NCBI RefSeq assembly: GCF_016858125.1
Contig: NZ_CP064781.1
Span: forward strand, 2,861,501-2,925,500
Direction of reading: 5' to 3'
From: Azospira restricta
Lineage (GTDB): Bacteria; Pseudomonadota; Gammaproteobacteria; Burkholderiales; Rhodocyclaceae
Length of the DNA: 64,000 nucleotides
In this document: positions 62,560-64,000 of the stretch, piece after piece
How positions within the stretch are numbered: the stretch's first letter is position 1
Layout of the letters: every line of letters starts with the position of its first letter
Notes under the pieces: model-generated
The model's input: only the letters and a program-made list of their open reading frames with translations
Told to the model about the DNA's origin: nothing
The model's database searches: none
Position numbers and translations under genes: made by a program

Positions 62560-63297
62560 ATGGCGGCCATGGACAACAGCGAGCACATTCTCGTCGTCGA
62601 CGACGACCGCGAAATCCGCCAGCTGGTCGGCGACTACCTGCGCGGCAACGGCTTCCGCATCAGCCTCGCCGCCGACGGCCGGCAGATGCGCGAGGCGCTG
62701 GACGGCGCCCGCATCGACCTGATCGTTCTCGACCTGATGCTGCCCGGCGAGGACGGCCTGTCGTTATGCCGCACGCTGCGTGCGACGCCGGCGTTCGCAC
62801 GCCTGCCGATCCTGATGCTGACCGCGCGCGGCGAAGCGATCGACCGCGTCGTCGGCCTCGAGATGGGTGCCGACGACTACCTGCCCAAGCCCTTCGAGCC
62901 ACGCGAGCTGCTCGCCCGCATCCGCAACATCCTGCGCCGCGTGCGTGCGCTCCCCGAGCGTCCGGCCGGGCCGGCGCCCCGCTACCGCTTCGCCGGCTGG
63001 ACGCTCGACACCGGCCTGCGCCAGCTCGCCTCGCCGCAGGCAGTGGTCGTCCCGCTCTCCGGCGCCGAGTACCGGCTGCTGCAGATCTTCCTCGCGCACC
63101 CGCAGCGCGTGCTCAGCCGCGACCAGCTGATGGACCTGACCAAGGGCCGCGACGCCGATCCCTTCGACCGCTCGATCGACCTGCAGATCAGCCGCCTGCG
63201 GCAGAAGCTCGGCGACGACGCGCGCGCGCCGACGCTGATCAAGACCGTGCGCAACGAAGGCTACGTGCTGGCGACGCCGGTCGAGGAGAGCCGCTGA
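62560..63297 (+). CDS. OmpR-family response regulator
   Basis: A 245-residue regulator with receiver at about 5-120 (HILVVDDDREIRQLVGDYL, IVLDLMLPGEDG, ADDYLPKPF) and an OmpR-type winged helix (about 150-240). It belongs to the OmpR branch (LARIRNILRRVRAL). ATG at 62560 is preferred because AGGG lies six bases upstream; ATG at 62569 is possible. The sensor kinase follows with TGATG overlap. It faces the Spy-like gene, which it probably regulates. Confidence 0.95.
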   Translation: MAAMDNSEHILVVDDDREIRQLVGDYLRGNGFRISLAADGRQMREALDGARIDLIVLDLMLPGEDGLSLCRTLRATPAFARLPILMLTARGEAIDRVVGLEMGADDYLPKPFEPRELLARIRNILRRVRALPERPAGPAPRYRFAGWTLDTGLRQLASPQAVVVPLSGAEYRLLQIFLAHPQRVLSRDQLMDLTKGRDADPFDRSIDLQISRLRQKLGDDARAPTLIKTVRNEGYVLATPVEESR

Positions 63298-64000
63298 TGC
63301 CGGCGCTGCCCGCCCGCCTGCTGCCCGATTCGCTGGCGATGCGCATCTTCCTGGTGCTGCTGCTCGGCATCCTGGTCGCCGCGGCGCTGACCTTCGGCCT
63401 CGCCCAGCAGGACCGGCGCGAGGTGATCGCCCATTTCCACGCGCGCGAAAACGCGCAGCGCATCGCCGACCTGCTGCGCATGCTGGCGACCCTCCCCCCG
63501 GCGCAGCGCCGGAAGGCGCTCGACGAGCTCAACCCGGCCGAGTGGCGCGCGCTGCCGCTCGCGGACTGCGCCGGCCGGCCGGCGCCGGTGCTCGCGCAGG
63601 GACTCGAGGAGCGGCTGGCCGGACGCGTCGGCATCGACGCCGCGGTGCGCCTGCCGCCGCCGGCCGACGCCTCTCCGCAGCACCCGCCGCCGCGGCCGCC
63701 GGCGGTCGCCGTGCGCGGCCGCTTCGCCGACGGCGAGACCTTCTGCATCGTGCACCAGGGACAGCGGCGGCCGCCGCCGCAGATCGAGCAGTGGCGCTTC
63801 CCGCTCAACCTGGCGCTGTTCGTCGCGCTGATCGCGCTCGTCTGCTGGCTTGCGGTGCGCCTCGCGCTGCGCCCGCTGCAGCGGATGGCCGCCGCCGCCG
63901 AGGCCTTCGGGCGCGACCTGCGCCACCCGCCGCTGGCGACCGCCGGTCCGGCCGAGGTGCGGCAGGCGGCGCAGGCTTTCAACGTGATGCAGGAACAGGT
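63297..64000 (+). CDS. Sensor histidine kinase, N-terminal part (cut by window edge)
   Basis: The start codon shares one base with the stop of the response regulator (TGATG). The visible 234 residues show a first membrane helix (IFLVLLLGILVAAALTFGLA), a short periplasmic domain with a proline-rich stretch (PPPADASPQHPPPRPPA), a second helix (LNLALFVALIALVCWLAVRL) and a HAMP domain. The kinase core lies outside the window. It is the cognate kinase of the OmpR-type regulator, likely sensing an envelope signal. Confidence 0.92.
   Translation, partial: MPALPARLLPDSLAMRIFLVLLLGILVAAALTFGLAQQDRREVIAHFHARENAQRIADLLRMLATLPPAQRRKALDELNPAEWRALPLADCAGRPAPVLAQGLEERLAGRVGIDAAVRLPPPADASPQHPPPRPPAVAVRGRFADGETFCIVHQGQRRPPPQIEQWRFPLNLALFVALIALVCWLAVRLALRPLQRMAAAAEAFGRDLRHPPLATAGPAEVRQAAQAFNVMQEQ

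Overview
The window is chromosomal DNA from a GC-rich Gram-negative bacterium. The best guess is a betaproteobacterium of the Rhodocyclales (Azospira/Dechloromonas/Zoogloea-like). This rests on the gloB - methyltransferase - rnhA - dnaQ block, the lplT, radA and alr set, a NosD-like protein, several c-di-GMP/two-component proteins and an Azospirillum/Aromatoleum-type phenylpyruvate decarboxylase. Species level cannot be fixed from the sequence alone. Genes are dense, often joined by ATGA, GTGA or TGATG overlaps, and nearly every long out-of-frame ORF is a GC-bias shadow. No rRNA, CRISPR array, prophage or complete transposase gene was seen.

Layout. 1-11.8 kb: a partial ygiQ, an OmpR-type regulator, a dual-receiver diguanylate cyclase, a YbbP-type permease, radA, a cyclic-nucleotide-binding protein, alr with a LysR regulator, lplT and a zinc-ribbon protein. 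11.85-18.5 kb: a TetR regulator with a clear promoter/operator coupled to a rifampicin-phosphotransferase/PEP-synthase-like enzyme, then a CBS-DUF294 protein and a CYTH-CHAD protein. 18.5-22.8 kb: a keto-acid module (phenylpyruvate/indolepyruvate decarboxylase, aldehyde dehydrogenase, FlK-like thioesterase) with a divergent Lrp regulator. 22.9-26.1 kb: a DnaQ-like exonuclease, a tartrate dehydratase with a divergent LysR regulator, and a broken VF530-family gene.

26.1-35.0 kb is a three-gene, translationally coupled signalling operon: a REC-PAS-GGDEF-EAL-REC protein, a membrane PAS sensor with no output domain, and a large hybrid histidine kinase. 35.1-37.0 kb is lemA with two TPM-domain genes. 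37.1-40.4 kb is a coupled chain tsaB-rimI-udg-hypothetical-capA. 40.6-42.2 kb holds an HDOD protein whose stop codon lies inside the terminal repeat of a 271-bp MITE-like element. 42.3-53 kb carries two tiny exported/membrane proteins, an unusually long class A penicillin-binding protein, a DUF3293 protein, rmuC, a DUF748 envelope protein, a response-regulator diguanylate cyclase and a CheY-like protein.

53-64 kb: gloB, a methyltransferase, rnhA, dnaQ, a NosD-like protein, a sirtuin, a 48-residue aromatic-rich small protein, a membrane acyltransferase, and two small proteins of unknown function that share a C-terminal tail. These are followed by tRNA-Val (minus), gltX, a tRNA-Ala/Glu/Asp operon with a near-consensus promoter and a bidirectional terminator, a Spy-like periplasmic protein, and a divergent OmpR-type regulator and sensor kinase cut by the right edge. 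The most unusual items are the MITE-like element, the shared-tail small-protein pair, the output-less sensor operon, the TetR-controlled dikinase-like enzyme and the remnant VF530 gene.
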